From Rhizomys pruinosus (lineage: Eukaryota > Chordata > Mammalia > Rodentia > Spalacidae): a DNA stretch of 64,000 bases. The position numbers and the translations under genes are program-made. Numbering within the stretch: the first letter of the stretch is position 1; each line of letters starts with the position of its first letter. The notes beneath the pieces were generated by a model. It did no database searches and was not told where the DNA came from. It worked only from the letters and a program-made list of their open reading frames with translations. This document shows, piece after piece, positions 32,391 to 43,556 of the stretch. The stretch is from the NCBI GenBank assembly GCA_009823505.1, contig VZQC01012261.1, forward strand, positions 1,865,369 to 1,929,368, in the 5' to 3' direction.

Positions 32391-33470
32391 TTTGTGCATT
32401 TCATATAAAATTTCCAATCAAGTCTAGACCCACTCCCCTTCCTTGCCCCCTCCCCACCAGAGCTCATGCATTCTGACAAACATATTTTTTATCTTTTTCT
32501 CAGTCTCTTTTAAAATTTTCAATACAGTTTACTGTTTGGGGCAGAAGCTCACTGCTTCGGTCAGTTCTTAGACCTTCTTTTGTTGTTGTTGTTGTCGTTC
32601 CTTCCAATTTGCATCACTCCAAAATATGCATATATGCATGCAACACATATAAACATATAGCAATATTATGGCATCATAGGTTTTAGCATCTTTAGCTTAT
32701 GATTTCTTCTTCTTATTATTATTATTTTCTTTATTAGGCTGAAAAATGTCATGTTTTCCTTAAGGAATTGTTTGAAGGCTCCTCCTTCACAATCCCAAAC
32801 AACCATCAGTTCTGCCCTTGTGCTCCACACTGGGGTTTTCCCTTCCCATGGTCACCAAATGAGGTCCAGAAACCCCTCATCCTGTCTTGATCTTCCTGTA
32901 CTGGTCTCCATGATACAGCCTGGGTAGTCCAACAATGGCAGTCTGTACTCTGAAGAGGCTGAAACCTCAGTAGTTGCTCAGTCCACAAGCTGGATGTCTC
33001 AGCAGTCCCCATCTGGCACTGAAGGTTTGGAGGATTCTTGAAGAGACATGAGTCTTCAGTCCATATTAGAAGGTTGAAAGGCTTTGTCTCATGTCTTTGA
33101 AGGATGGCAAAAGCAGTGGCAGTCACAGGGTAGCTGCACTTGCTAGTAAGAATTGAAGATGGGTAAAACAGTGCTCTTTTTTTTCCATTTTTGTCTTTTT
33201 ACGAAGATCTCAAGTTTTATATCTGATGTATAATTTCTCAGGTCTTACCGATTATTTATTTCTGGTTATACTTTCCTTTTGGTTGTTTAAGACCACACAG
33301 TAAGCCCAGATTAGCCAAGGTTTTATTTTCTCTAGGTCAGTTGTGGATCTGGTCCTCAGGGGTTACTCAGCTTTTTTTGGGGGGGAGCCCCTGGCTCCTT
33401 TTGGCTTTTCATTTACCAGCTCCATCCACAAAGTCAGGTCTTGCTAGACCAGGCTTCCCTTTTTGAAGCA
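32367..33470 (-). repeat. Composite interspersed repeat, copy B, inverted relative to copy A
   Basis: Reverse complement aligns with 1-1130 throughout, including the GTCTAGCAAGACCTGA start, the GGACTGAGCAGCTACT-like core and the L1-like tail. The linker here is (AAT/AAG)n rather than TATG/TA. Confidence 0.8.
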
Positions 33471-34372
33471 TGAGCACACTTTCCTCTTTATAGACTGGAC
33501 ACTGGCTGAAGTCCCATTAGTGGATCTCCAAGACCTCTCTACACAAGAAGACTGGTGACTCACATTTGCAGGACATTTCAAGAGATGCCCCCATGCATAG
33601 TCCCCTGGGTCTTAGTTGACCTCTGAGGGCAAGGAACAAAGTTATCCCTCAAGTCCCTCAGCCAAATTGGTATGGGCATTAAGCATCCAAAAAGGCTAAG
33701 TTACACCACCTGATACTTTTAACGACTGTATAATATTGTAGAAAAGGCTTGGACAAAAGCTCAAGCAGCCTTGTATAAAGAAATTTCTTAATCTTAATGA
33801 GTTTCAGAGGCAACTGCTACACACTCGGGATTCGAGGTGTCAACCAATAGTAGTCCCTTGCAGATCAGGTATCTTGTCACTGACAGAAGCAGCGCGTCTC
33901 AAATGTCTTAAAAGCTGGAGTCACAGGTCTCTGGAGCAGCAGACCTTGTAGGCTAGAAACAGCTGTGAGGATGAATCCCATTTGCAATCGAAGGGCAGAG
34001 TCTTGGAGACTGAGGAAGGAATGACTCTCCCTGTTTCTGCTTGAGTCCTGGAGGCTAGCTTGAGCGAGCTCCCTGCCCAGGCCAGAGCCTCAGGCACAGG
34101 GAGCCTCCAGGAAGTCCCCGGTGAATCCAGAAGGCAGCCTTCCTTCTTCAGTGAGTGAGCCGGCTGGGTCTCCCACCCCGAAGTCTTCAGGCTTCTTCCT
34201 CTGAAGGAACAGGAGCATCTAGGGCAGGGCTCTGAAGTCTTCCTTCTCCTCCGCCAGCTCCTGAAGTAGCTCTGTTCCTAAAGCTACAAGGCCTTTGAAT
34301 TTTGAAAGCTGCCAGGGGTGCCGGCTGATCTAATTGGCTGAATGGCATAATGTGTAAAAAGGGGACCAATCA
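33471..34372 (-). repeat. Possible 5' extension of composite repeat copy B
   Basis: Copy A is cut by the window edge, so only here can upstream sequence be seen. It is GC-richer near 34000-34270. A TATA-like word (CTATAAAGAGGAAAG, antisense, near 33487) precedes the shared part. Whether it belongs to the element is inference. Confidence 0.35.
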
Positions 34373-34595
34373 GGGCTGGAGAGATGGCCTAGTGGTTAAG
34401 AGCGCCGACTGCTCTTGCAGAGGACCTGGGTTAGATCCCCAGCACCCACATGGCGTCTGAGAACCGACTTTAACTCCAGTTCCAGGGGAATCCCACACCC
34501 TCTTCTGACCTCCCCAGGATTGCATGACACGGGTGCACAGACCTGCATGCAGACAGTACATTCATACACATAAAAATAAATAAATAAAAATTTTA
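34373..34595 (+). mobile_element. B2 SINE
   Basis: GGGCTGGAGAGATGGCCTAG, no internal duplication, tail (AAAT)n. Target duplication AAAAAGGGGACCAATCA at 34356-34372 and 34596-34612. Confidence 0.97.
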
Positions 34596-34820
34596 AAAAA
34601 GGGGACCAATCAAGGAAGAATTGACAAAACTAGTGGGAAGAGAGAACAGCCCTAAGCCCACCAAAAGTTGCTAAAATGTTCACTATCAAGTCTGCAAGTC
34701 TCTGTCTCTACAGAGATGTGACAACTTGTAAGAAATTCCTGTTTGTTTCCAGTTACTAGAGATACCTTTGCACTACCTGCTGCCTCCCTGTGTACATCAG
34801 CGGGGGATTGCTCTCAGCGG

Positions 34821-34821
34821 A

Positions 34822-34880
<59 letters not shown>
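34821..34880. repeat. (TTTC)n microsatellite
   Basis: About 14 units adjoining the poly-T of an antisense B1. Confidence 0.95.
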
Positions 34881-34914
34881 TTTTTCCTTCCCTCGTTCTT
34901 TCTCTATTTTTTGT

Positions 34915-35045
34915 CTTTTTTTTTTTTTTAGCAGGGTCTCCCTATAGCCACAACTAGCCTTGAACTCACAGAGATCCACACCTGCCTCTGCCTCTGCCTC
35001 TGCCTCCCGAGTGTGGGATAAAAGTTGTGCTCCCCCACGCCTGGC
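34915..35045 (-). mobile_element. B1 SINE
   Basis: TTTTAGCAGGGTCTCCCTATAG to GTGCTCCCCCACGCCTGGC. Contains an expanded (CTGCCT)n in the body. Confidence 0.88.
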
Positions 35046-35338
35046 TTTCTTTTTGTTTCATTTGGGGATTGCTGCTGTTAGATTAATAGTACTCATCAGC
35101 AATTTGCTCTATGGGGCTCCTTTGCCCAGGAGGGTTGATCCTGTTAGCTGTCAAAAAGCTGGTATGGGGGCCACATTATCCCCAACTAATCAGAGGAAGA
35201 TGGCAAGCTGAGGAAATATTTTTGTACTTTTATATAATTGAGACATGGCAGATTCATCACAAAGACTGGAATTTAGTCCAAAACACATTGGAGAAATGAG
35301 AGTGGTATCCAAAACTACTTTGTAGAATTAACCTGCAG

Positions 35339-35518
35339 AGGAAGGTTGATCTGTGTCCCCATGAGCACCAGGTGCCATGAATTCAGCCTTCCCAGCCCTG
35401 CCAATCACCAGCCCCATGGCAGATGATGCAATGATGAATGGGATGGAGGAGCTGAGGATCCTGGAGGGAGAGCTACCTTCCCAAAAGCCACAGATAAGGC
35501 AGAAAGACGAGAGCATCA
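35339..35518 (+). other. Candidate exon with in-frame ATG
   Basis: An acceptor-like AACCTGCAG ends at 35338 and a consensus donor A|GTGAGT begins at 35519, bounding 180 bases without repeats. An ATG at 35377 (G at -3) opens 47 codons up to the donor, starting MNSAFPALPITSP and including an acidic stretch MEELRILEGELP. An in-frame stop upstream (35362) would make this ATG the true start. Third codon positions are mostly G or C in an AT-rich setting. I do not recognise the protein. The polypyrimidine tract is poor, so it may be chance. Confidence 0.28.
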
Positions 35519-35779
35519 GTGAGTCTGACCTTTTGACGGGGGCATCTTTTATCCTGTGACACTGGAGGAAAGGGTGTGATATTTTGAATGAATAAGTCTG
35601 AAGAAGAGGTATGGAAGAAGTCAAGGGAATTATTCTGTGATTATGACTTATCACACTTGCATATGTCTCTGACCACAAAATTATAACAACAAGCAGCCAA
35701 TCTTGCCTGTATTAAATGAGTACAGTAAATATACAGTTAAATGATTTGTTGGTCATTTAGTGTTTTTCTTATTCTCTTT
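35519..35779. other. No recognisable gene
   Basis: AT-rich. Nothing supported. Confidence 0.4.
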
Positions 35780-35935
35780 TTTTAATAATTAGCTTTTATA
35801 TTTTATGTATATGAGTGCTTTGCCTACATGTAAGTACAACATGCAGTGCCTGGGGAGGCCAGAAGAGGGTGTTAGATCCTCCAGAACTGTACTTATGGAT
35901 GGTGCTCTAACTGCCAAGCCATCTTTCCAGCCCCA
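35780..35935 (-). mobile_element. B2 SINE with internal deletion
   Basis: TTTATGTATATGAGTGCTTTGCC to AAGCCATCTTTCCAGCCCC. The stretch between GATGGT and GCTCTAAC is deleted. Confidence 0.85.
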
Positions 35936-37404
35936 CAATGATTCTCTTTTCCCACTATTGCTGCGGTATAATTTGGGAAGAGCCTTGATTCCTGAATCCA
36001 GGAACTGACAGCTACATGGCCCACTGTGGCTCTTCACAGTGCACAAGGGAAGGGGGAAAGCTGCTCTTTTGGTTAAAATGTGGGAGCAACAGGCCTCAGA
36101 TCTCCCAATTTGTTCTGTTGGTCTCCCAGCCAAGACATGTTCTCTGATCCCCGCAATGGGCAGTGATGGACCAAAGGGTGAGTCTCAAGATTCTACCTCT
36201 GCTGTGAGAACAGGGTTAAGCTGTACTAAAAGCAGAGGGACCCACGAGTGCTTCTGTTTCACAGCCCCATAGTACCTGGGATTCTTCTTCCTGGCCTTCA
36301 GGTGCTCAGCTACTGCGATGCCGGTTAAGAGCTAAGAAGCCAAGGATGAGGGTAGCCAAGAATGTCCCAGTATTGGACCTGCTGGGCCAGAGGAGTTCCA
36401 TGATGAGAACCTGCTCCCACCTGCTGAGCCCCTGTGAACAGAGTATCCTTCCACCCAGAAAAACAGGAGGAATGCAAGTGTGTAGGGAGCCCTTCCTATT
36501 TAGAAGAAATCAAAACCTCAATGCACTAACATCTCTGCATTTCCTTACGGAAACCCTATTCCCTGCTCAGTCAAACCTCCTTCAGCAGACCACTCCCCAC
36601 CATCACACAAAGACTGCTTCCCCAAGCCTGGCTCCACAGCTCAGCCAAGAGACAGAATGGAAGGCAGCTTCACCCTCGCCAAGCTGAGTCACCTGGATTC
36701 TTGAGCTACTTCTAGGCTAATTAATAAATACTAATAACTATCTCCGATTCTTGTCATTCTCAGCAGTGGCTCCTTCCTACTTTCTGCCATAAATTGTCCT
36801 CCTGGGGCTTCGCAAAACCAGCCTGTGAAGAATAGGTCATTTATTTATGTGAATGCTAGAAATCGTTCTTTGCCATTGCCCCTTAAGGAGTCTTGATTGC
36901 TTCTGTGGAGAAAAAGATACATTAAAATGACAGGGGAGCACACTTGACTTTGACCCCCAATGGTCAGCCAGGCATCCTTGCAGACAAGGCGTGGGAGGAG
37001 AATGATGCTTCTGCAGAAAGAACCTGACCCCAGGGCAGGAAAACGAAAGAGAATCTTACTCGGAATTACCAAGGTCACTGACATCCACAAATAACACTCA
37101 GCTGCCTCCCACTCTCTTCAAAAACTAATCTAGTTTTTCTTAAGCTTTGATGAAAAAGTTGTCTTCCTAGTGGCTCTGCATGATGGATGAGCAAGCCTCA
37201 TCCTTTATACCTGTGTGGAGTGACATTCTTTCTCCAGATAAAAGAGGGTGTGCAGCTTGGACAAGCCCCTGTCCTCCAGCCCTCTCTGCTTTCTGGAAGG
37301 TCCATGGCCCAACTAGGGGGCTGCTCTGCAGCCTGGCACAGGGTCTTGGAACTGAAAATCAAACAGCAGTGGCCAAACTGAACTCAAAGATCTTTCCCTT
37401 TGGG
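35936..37404. other. Unique-looking stretch; no gene called
   Basis: Open frames of up to 113 codons (36346-36687) show no family features, and frames overlap on the same strand. AT-rich conserved-looking words occur near 36700-36850 but cannot be judged from one sequence. Confidence 0.4.
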
Positions 37405-37930
37405 CTTAGTCCATTTACAGTTGCTATGACAAAATGTCTGAGCTTAGGTCATTTTTTTCTGTATGTGTATGAATGTACTGTCTGCATGTAGGTTTGTGCA
37501 CCCGTGTCGTGCAATGCCGCGGAGGTCAGAAGAGGGCGTCGGATTCCCCTGGAACTGGAGTTCTCCTGGAATTGGAGTTACAGACGGTTCTTAGCCGCCA
37601 TGTGGGTGCTGGGGATCGAACACGGGTCCTCTGCAAGAGCAGTCGGTGCTCTTAACCGCTAGGCTATCTCTCCGGCCCCCGAGATTTAGTAATTTATAAA
37701 ACAGTTTATTTGGTTCATGGTCCTGGAGGCTGGGAAGCCTGTTATCAAGGGACTAGTATCTGGTGACAGCCTCTTGCTGCATGGAGAAAGACGAGGTGTG
37801 CCAAAGAAACCTTGCTTTGAAAGTAAAGCCACGTCCACATGGATTAATCCATTTACGTCCTGGAGTTGGGGATAATTTGCAACACAGGAAGTTTGGGGAC
37901 AAGAGTGAAACCATGACATCCATATTCCCC
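37405..37930 (+). repeat. Ancient mammalian repeat, split by a B2
   Basis: CAGTTGCTATGACAAAATGTCTGAG, then after the B2 GTAATTTATAAAACAGTTTATTTGG and CTGGAGGCTGGGAAGCC: words of a repeat family shared with primates. Confidence 0.6.
37452..37679 (-). mobile_element. B2 SINE, duplication-bearing subfamily
   Basis: Antisense copy with many retained CpGs (CACCCGTGTCGTGC, GAGGGCGTCGG) and the GGAACTGGAGTTCTCC / GGAATTGGAGTTAC duplication. Apparently young. Confidence 0.95.
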
Positions 37931-37984
37931 TACAGTCACCAACCACCGTCCAATTAAAAGACAGGCAACAGGACTTCAGATTCT

Positions 37985-38215
37985 TTTTAATATTTTATTT
38001 AATATTTTTATTTTATGTGTATGAGTGTATTGCCTGCATGTATATAAGTGCACCTGTGTCATGCAATGCCTGCAGAGGTCACTCAGAATAGAGCATTGGA
38101 GTTCCTGGAACTGGAATTAGGATGGGTGTTAGCTGCCTTATGGGAGCTGGGAATTGAACCTGGGTCCTCTGCAAGAACAATCAGTGCTCCTAACCACTGA
38201 GCCAACTCTCCAACC
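37985..38215 (-). mobile_element. B2 SINE
   Basis: TTTTTAATATTTTATTTAATA tail, CACCTGTGTCATGCAATGCC, ending GAGCCAACTCTCCAACCC. Confidence 0.92.
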
Positions 38216-39051
38216 CAACTTGAGCATTCTTAAAGGGGTTCTTCTCTAAAACTACTCCGAAGTGTGGCTCACAGCTTCTCCTGGCCTTAAACCAGAGCTT
38301 CAGAGACAGAATCTGAATTCTACTGAGTCCTACCTTGGTAGAGCACATGAGCTGCCTTCTTCGCCAAGTTAAATCTGAACTCAGGTTCTCATTCTTACAC
38401 AAGCACTTTACCACTGTGTCATCTGTGTAGAGCCTGATGGAATATTAAGGAAAAATAAGGAGTTTATTCCTTCTTTTCTATCTCTGTTTCTCTCAGCAAA
38501 GTTTAGCTTTGTGGCTAGAACACTGACAGCTGGCTAGAGCCACTCACCTTGTGTCCTGGCCAAACTTCTTCAGTTCTGTTTGACTTAGATGAAGACTTCT
38601 GCAGTGACTTTCTGACAGATATTTTAACATTTGTTTTCTTCTAAATTTATAATAATTTGTCTAATTTTGAGACTATGATAACCAATCAATATAAGTTTTC
38701 TTCTCACTGTAACCCAAGGCCTAAGATATAAAAGGTATATGCTACTTTCTTTTGGGGTCCAAAATTTGAGGTTTGAGCCCACTGAACCAACCTACCGCTT
38801 AAATAAAATACTGTACTTTCTTAAAGTACACTTCCAGGCAATATCTCCAGGCCCCCAAATCAATTAACTGGAAGGGAAAACAGTAACCTGGCAGTGGTAA
38901 AACTCAGCAGGTACCATGTTAAATGTGACCGCATCAGAGGTAATAAGACACGTTAGCAAATGTCCCTCTCGATATGACTCATTGAGAAAGTCACAGTATT
39001 GTTTTGGTGGTATCTTGTCAGAAACTCAAGACTTCAATCTAATCATGACAC
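38216..39051. other. No recognisable gene
   Basis: Unique-looking sequence. The part near 38270-38420 may be an old tRNA-type SINE but is too diverged to call. Confidence 0.4.
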
Positions 39052-39296
39052 AAGAGATGGCCTAGCGGTTAAGAGCGCCAACCGCTCTTACAGAGGACCC
39101 GGGTTCGATCCCCAGCACCCACATGGCGGCCAAGAACCGTCTGAAACTCCAATTCCAGGAGAACTCCAGTTCCAGGGGACTCTGACACCCTCTTCTGACC
39201 TCCGCGGCATTGCACGTCACGGGTGCACAAACCTGCATGCAGACAGTACATTCATACACGTACAGAAATAAATAAAATTAATACAAAAAAAAATTA
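39052..39296 (+). mobile_element. B2 SINE, duplication-bearing, head truncated
   Basis: Begins AAGAGATGGCCTAGCGG without GGGGCTGG. CpG-rich body with the internal duplication and an A-rich tail. Confidence 0.93.
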
Positions 39297-39689
39297 AAAC
39301 TCGAAATTGAGAGGCATTCCTCAAAATAATGGACTAGTGTCTTCAAAAGTGTCAAGCCAGGAAACACAAAGAAAGACTGAGAAATTAGCCAAGATTGATC
39401 AGTGCTAAGAGCACAGGGCAGCTAAATACAAGCTGCAATTTGGGTCTGAATTCTAGATTAGAAAAGAGATATTAATTGTAGAAGGAAAATTCATTATAAC
39501 TAGTATTATATCATTATTAAAATTTCTCCTTTTACTTAATTATCCTGTGGGTATGTAAGAGTTACTATAAGGGGATGATCACAAGGAATGTATTTTGTTT
39601 TAAAATAAAATATAAGAAAAAAACTTGAATATCACTTGAGGTTTTTGAGTTAAGGTAAAATATTAAACTGTTATAACAGATAGCTCAAC

Positions 39690-39970
39690 CAAGGCAGGAA
39701 CTCAGGCCTTGGAACCAAAGAACAGACCAGGAATGAATGCTGCTTACTGGCTTGCTCCCCTGGCCAGTGCTCAGCCTGTTTTCTTTTATAGACAGAATCA
39801 CCTGTTCAGGGGTAGCACCATCCACAGTGGGCTAGGCCATCCCACATCACTCAAAAATCAAGGAAAGGCCTCATAGACATGCCCCCAGGCCAGTTCCACA
39901 GAGGAAATTCCCCAACTGAGGTTCCCTCTTCCCAAGTGTGTCAAGTTGACAACAGAAGCTACCCCACACA
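39690..39970 (+). repeat. Rodent repeat ending TCAAGTTGACA
   Basis: GGCAGGAACTCAGGCC, GAATGCTGCTTACTGGCTTGC, CTGAGGTTCCCTC, GTCAAGTTGACAACAG. Aligns with 41355-41440 plus 42096-42250. Family not named. Confidence 0.7.
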
Positions 39971-40961
39971 GCTTGCTCATTTATTATTATACTACTGCAT
40001 AACTTTAATTTGGGGGTGATTGATGAATCACCAAAGGTATATTATGATAACTCAGTAGGATTATGGGTTTGTCCTTGTAATTCTTTCAAGTTTTTTCTAT
40101 ACATATTTTGAGATCATATCAATCTATGCTGGATTTGGTTTTATCTTAACTTCAGAATTTTTGTATTTTCCCATCAAATTGTTTCTTTACCATTGTGACA
40201 TATTTATTCTTAACTATGGTTTGTTAGGAAGTTTTAACCTTTGTTTCACACAATCTTAATATAACTATTCTTTGTTGCTTTCGTTTGGTATTTAAATCCA
40301 ATCTCATTCTTGATCTATCTGTATAATTAGGCTTTACATGTGTGTCATGCAACAAGTCATTTCTGGATTTACCACTTATTCCCCCATTCTATCCTTTTTA
40401 CTTTCCACAATATACATTGATTCAAATTATTAATATGCTGATTTTTACCACTTTATTTTATATTTTCTGTATATTCTCGTAATTGGCTTTAATTTTTCTC
40501 CCATTTTGCCTTTTGTCTGATTGTGTTTTCTTCACACCTTTTACTCTTCCTCTACTAATTCAAAAATTGTTCTATTTCTAATCCTTTAAATTATTTTAAT
40601 TATTTAAATTTTAAATTGTTAATGTGCATATTTGACCTAAAAGGTTTAAAATGATTAGTTTTCCCTATACTCTCTCCCAAATGTAAAAACCTTAAAGACT
40701 TTGACTCCAATTATTCTGTGCCCATCTTTCATGCTATTTTTATTGGTTGTTTTGATCACCTAAACTGGTCACTATTCATCAATATGTGCTTGCATTTATT
40801 CATACAATCACCAATTTCTTTTTTACCACTACTTCATGTATTTTCTATTTCCTATTAAGTTTCACTTCTTTCTTTTCTCCTACCTCTTCTTGCTTTTAAT
40901 TGGTTAAATTAATTAAGTGTAATTAATTTAATTAGTTAATTAATTAAATGTATTTGCAGAA
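39971..40961. other. AT-rich, no gene
   Basis: Long T-rich stretch, probably old antisense L1 by style (TTTTGTCTGATTGTG), but no diagnostic word lets me assign it. Confidence 0.35.
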
Positions 40962-41033
40962 TCCGGATTGGCATCCAGGGGCTTGCACATACTAGGCAAG
41001 CACTCCCCCACTGAGCTTCATACACTTCCAACC
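40962..41033 (-). mobile_element. ID-like SINE fragment
   Basis: Reverse complement reads GGTTGGAAGTGTATGAAGCTCAGTGGGGGAGTGCTTGCCTAGTATG, the tRNA-Ala-like ID head, diverged. Confidence 0.65.
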
Positions 41034-41121
41034 CCTTTTCCCTGAACTACAACCTCCAGTATTTCAGTATTTCATCTTCCTCCAGACTTCCTCTTAGACT
41101 TATAGTTCACCTTCACCCTTC

Positions 41122-41280
41122 TTTTATTACATTTATTTGTGGGAGGTTCATTCATGCTGCAGTGCACATGCAGGTGTCAAAGGACGACTTGCAGGAGTTG
41201 GCTCTTGCCCTCTACTGTTTCTACTAAAGCTCACACTCAGGTCACTAGGCTTGGCAGCAAGCTCTTTACAGATGAAACCA
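41122..41280 (-). mobile_element. B3-like SINE
   Basis: TTTATTTGTGGGAGG, CAGTGCACATGCAGGTGTCAAAGGACGACTTG, CAGGTCACTAGGCTTGGCAGCAAGC: antisense B3. Confidence 0.75.
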
Positions 41281-41450
41281 TCTGTTCTAACTTGGAGAAA
41301 AAAGGGCTTTATTTGGCTTAAATGTCTTGCTTGCAGACCATCACTGAGGGAAACCAGCCCAGGAACCCGGAGGCAGGAGCTGAAGCACACCCCATGGAGG
41401 AACGCTGCTTACTAGCTTGCTTCTCTGGCCTGTGCTCGTCCTGCTTTCTT

Positions 41451-41679
41451 CTTTTTTTTTTAATTATTTTTTTTTAAATAACCAGTTTAGATATATGATC
41501 TATAGTGTTTTATTGGTTTGGTTTGGTTTGGTTTGGTCTTTTTAAGACAAGGTCTCCCCATAGCTCCAGCTGTCCTGGAACTCACTATGTAGACCAGGCT
41601 GGCCTTGAACTCACAGAGATCCACCTGCCTCTGCCTCCCAAGTGCTAGGACTAAAGGTGTGCCCCACCACGCTCAGCTA
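41451..41679 (-). mobile_element. B1 SINE with 3' extension
   Basis: B1 body at about 41537-41679 (AAGACAAGGTCTCCCC to CCACCACGCTCAGC). Between its 3' end and the poly-T lies about 70 bp of non-B1 sequence including (GGTTT)n. TCCTGCTTTCTT flanks the whole unit. Confidence 0.85.
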
Positions 41680-41691
41680 TCCTGCTTTCTT

Positions 41692-42083
41692 TTTTTTTTT
41701 TTTTTTATCTTTTTTTTTTTTTTTNAATGATACCAAGTGCTGGAGAGGTTGTGGGGAAAGGGGAACACTCATCCATTGCTGGTGGGAATGTAAACTTGTA
41801 CAGCCACTATGGAAAGCAGTGTGGAGAACCCTTAGAAGACTCAAAATGAGCCTTCCATTTGACCCAGTCATACCACTCCTGGGTATATACCCATAAGACA
41901 CATCTTACTGCAAAGATACATGCACAGCTATGTTTATTGCAGCTCTGTTCACAATAGCAAAAAGCTGGAACCAGCCCAGGTGCCCCTCAACTGACGAGTG
42001 GATAGAGAAAATGTGGTACATGTATACAATGGAGTTCTATGCAGCACTAAAGAGGGATGCTTGTACTCATGGATCATCACTTA
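41692..42083 (+). mobile_element. L1 fragment, probably 5'-inverted, with gap
   Basis: After T-runs and an N (41725), sense L1 ORF2 C-terminal sequence follows (GTLIHCWWECKLVQPLWKAVW, IPLLGIYP, CPSTDEWIEKMWYMYTMEFYAALK, 41747-42050). It stops without a poly-A at the target copy TCCTGCTTTCTT. A leading poly-T and sense body is the layout of a twin-primed, inverted L1 whose other part fell in the gap. Confidence 0.75.
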
Positions 42084-42260
42084 TCCTGCTTTCTTATACA
42101 AAGCAGGACCACCTGCCCAGGGCGCTGGACCCTCCCTCAGCACTCAACAATCAAGAAAATGCCTCACAGATATGCCCACAGGCCAATCTGATGGCAGCCA
42201 GACCCCAGTTGAGGCTCCCTCATCTCTGGTGGGTCAAGGAGATAACTGAAGCCAACTATG

Positions 42261-43029
42261 CAAGCACATGTGACTGAGCTCACCTTGAGACTTAAACCCG
42301 TGTTTCACAATCTAAGTTGATATGCTCCAATTTTGAAGCTCCTGTAACTTCCAGATTATTGATGGTAATCTTATTATAATTTTAATTTTTATTCCCTTTT
42401 AGGTAATTTTTTCCTCATGAAATTTCAATAACAATCCAATTTTAAGTCATATTTGTCTCAGAGTAGAATTGTTTGCATTTATAACCAGAAATCGCTGCCT
42501 CCCGAGCCTGAGGACTCATGTCTTTCAACCATTCTAGTAACATCAACTCATTAGCCCTTGTACTGTCTGTATGATTTTTCCTCCTCTGAGAACTCTCAAT
42601 AGACATGATTATGCTATCATCTGTTTTCTAATTCCACTTGCATAATTTTCTTTTTATTTCTCAGTGTTCTGTGTTCTTGGAAAATGTTCCAGGTCTGTCT
42701 TCCAGGAAACTGTCTCTCAAACTGTGTCTATTCTGTTCCTTTAGCTACCTACTATTGTTTGCTAATACTTTTATTTTTCTAAAAAGTCCACGTGATTCTT
42801 TCAAATCTGCTAATAGCTCTTCTGTAGTGTCATGCTATTACAGTTTCAAAGACTTCATATATTTAAAAAGTTGAATATATTTATTTTATAATCTTTCATA
42901 TGTTGTTCCTTGGTTTTCTGAAGGTCTTATGAATAGAAACCTGACTTTTGTTGTCTCCACTGTATAAATCTTTTTATTGGGCTGAGAACATATTCTCTCC
43001 ATCTTTTTTATTTATTGCATTTATTTGCT
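42261..43029. other. T-rich, no gene
   Basis: Possibly antisense old L1. No diagnostic motif. Confidence 0.35.
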
Positions 43030-43310
43030 ATATTAGTTATTTCTGTATCACTGTGACCCCAATACCTAACGACTTAAGGGAGGGAAGACCTATTTTTGAC
43101 CAATGTTTCCAGAGGGTTTCAGTCCCTCACAGTGAGAAGGCCTAGTAAAGTTCCATCTTGGAGGACCAGGAAGCAGAGTGGCCAAAACCCAGGGAAGGGT
43201 CTAACTTCAAAGGCCTGTCACTAGTGTCCTCTTTACACCCCAGACACCACTGCCTAAAGGCTCACAGCCTCCTGAGTGACACCACCTCAGAAACAAGAAT
43301 TCAATCATGA
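43030..43310 (+). repeat. Old rodent repeat fragment
   Basis: TATTAGTTATTTCTGTATCACTGTGACCCCAATACC and CTTAAGGGAGGGAAG resemble the start of a rodent repeat. Diverged. Confidence 0.45.
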
Positions 43311-43371
43311 GCCTGTAGAAGTATTCTAGATTCATTTTAGTTGCTCTTTGCATTTCAAAATTTTTGCATTT

Positions 43372-43556
43372 GGCCAGTGAGGTGGCTAAGCAGTTAAAGG
43401 CATTTGCTGCCAAGCCTGACGAGACCTGGATTCCATCCCCAGAACCCACATGGTAGGACAGAGTTGACAGGTGGTCTTCTGACCTCAAAGTGTGTGCCAT
43501 GGCACCCACACATGTGCACATGTATACATATATTTTTTATTTAAATAAAACAAAAT
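43372..43556 (+). mobile_element. B3-like SINE
   Basis: GGCCAGTGAGGTGGCTAAGCAG, TTTGCTGCCAAGCCTGACGAG, GAACCCACATGGTAGGACAG, tail TTTAAATAAAAC. Confidence 0.85.

Larger units (their letters stand above)
41283..42260 (+). repeat. TCAAGTTGACA-family repeat, split by B1 and L1
   Basis: Left part 41283-41450 (GGGCTTTATTTGGC, GGAGGCAGGAGCTGAAGC, AACGCTGCTTACTAGC) and right part 42084-42260 (ACAAAGCAGGACCACCTGCCCAGGG). TCCTGCTTTCTT occurs at 41439, 41680 and 42084 and joins the two parts. Confidence 0.7.
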
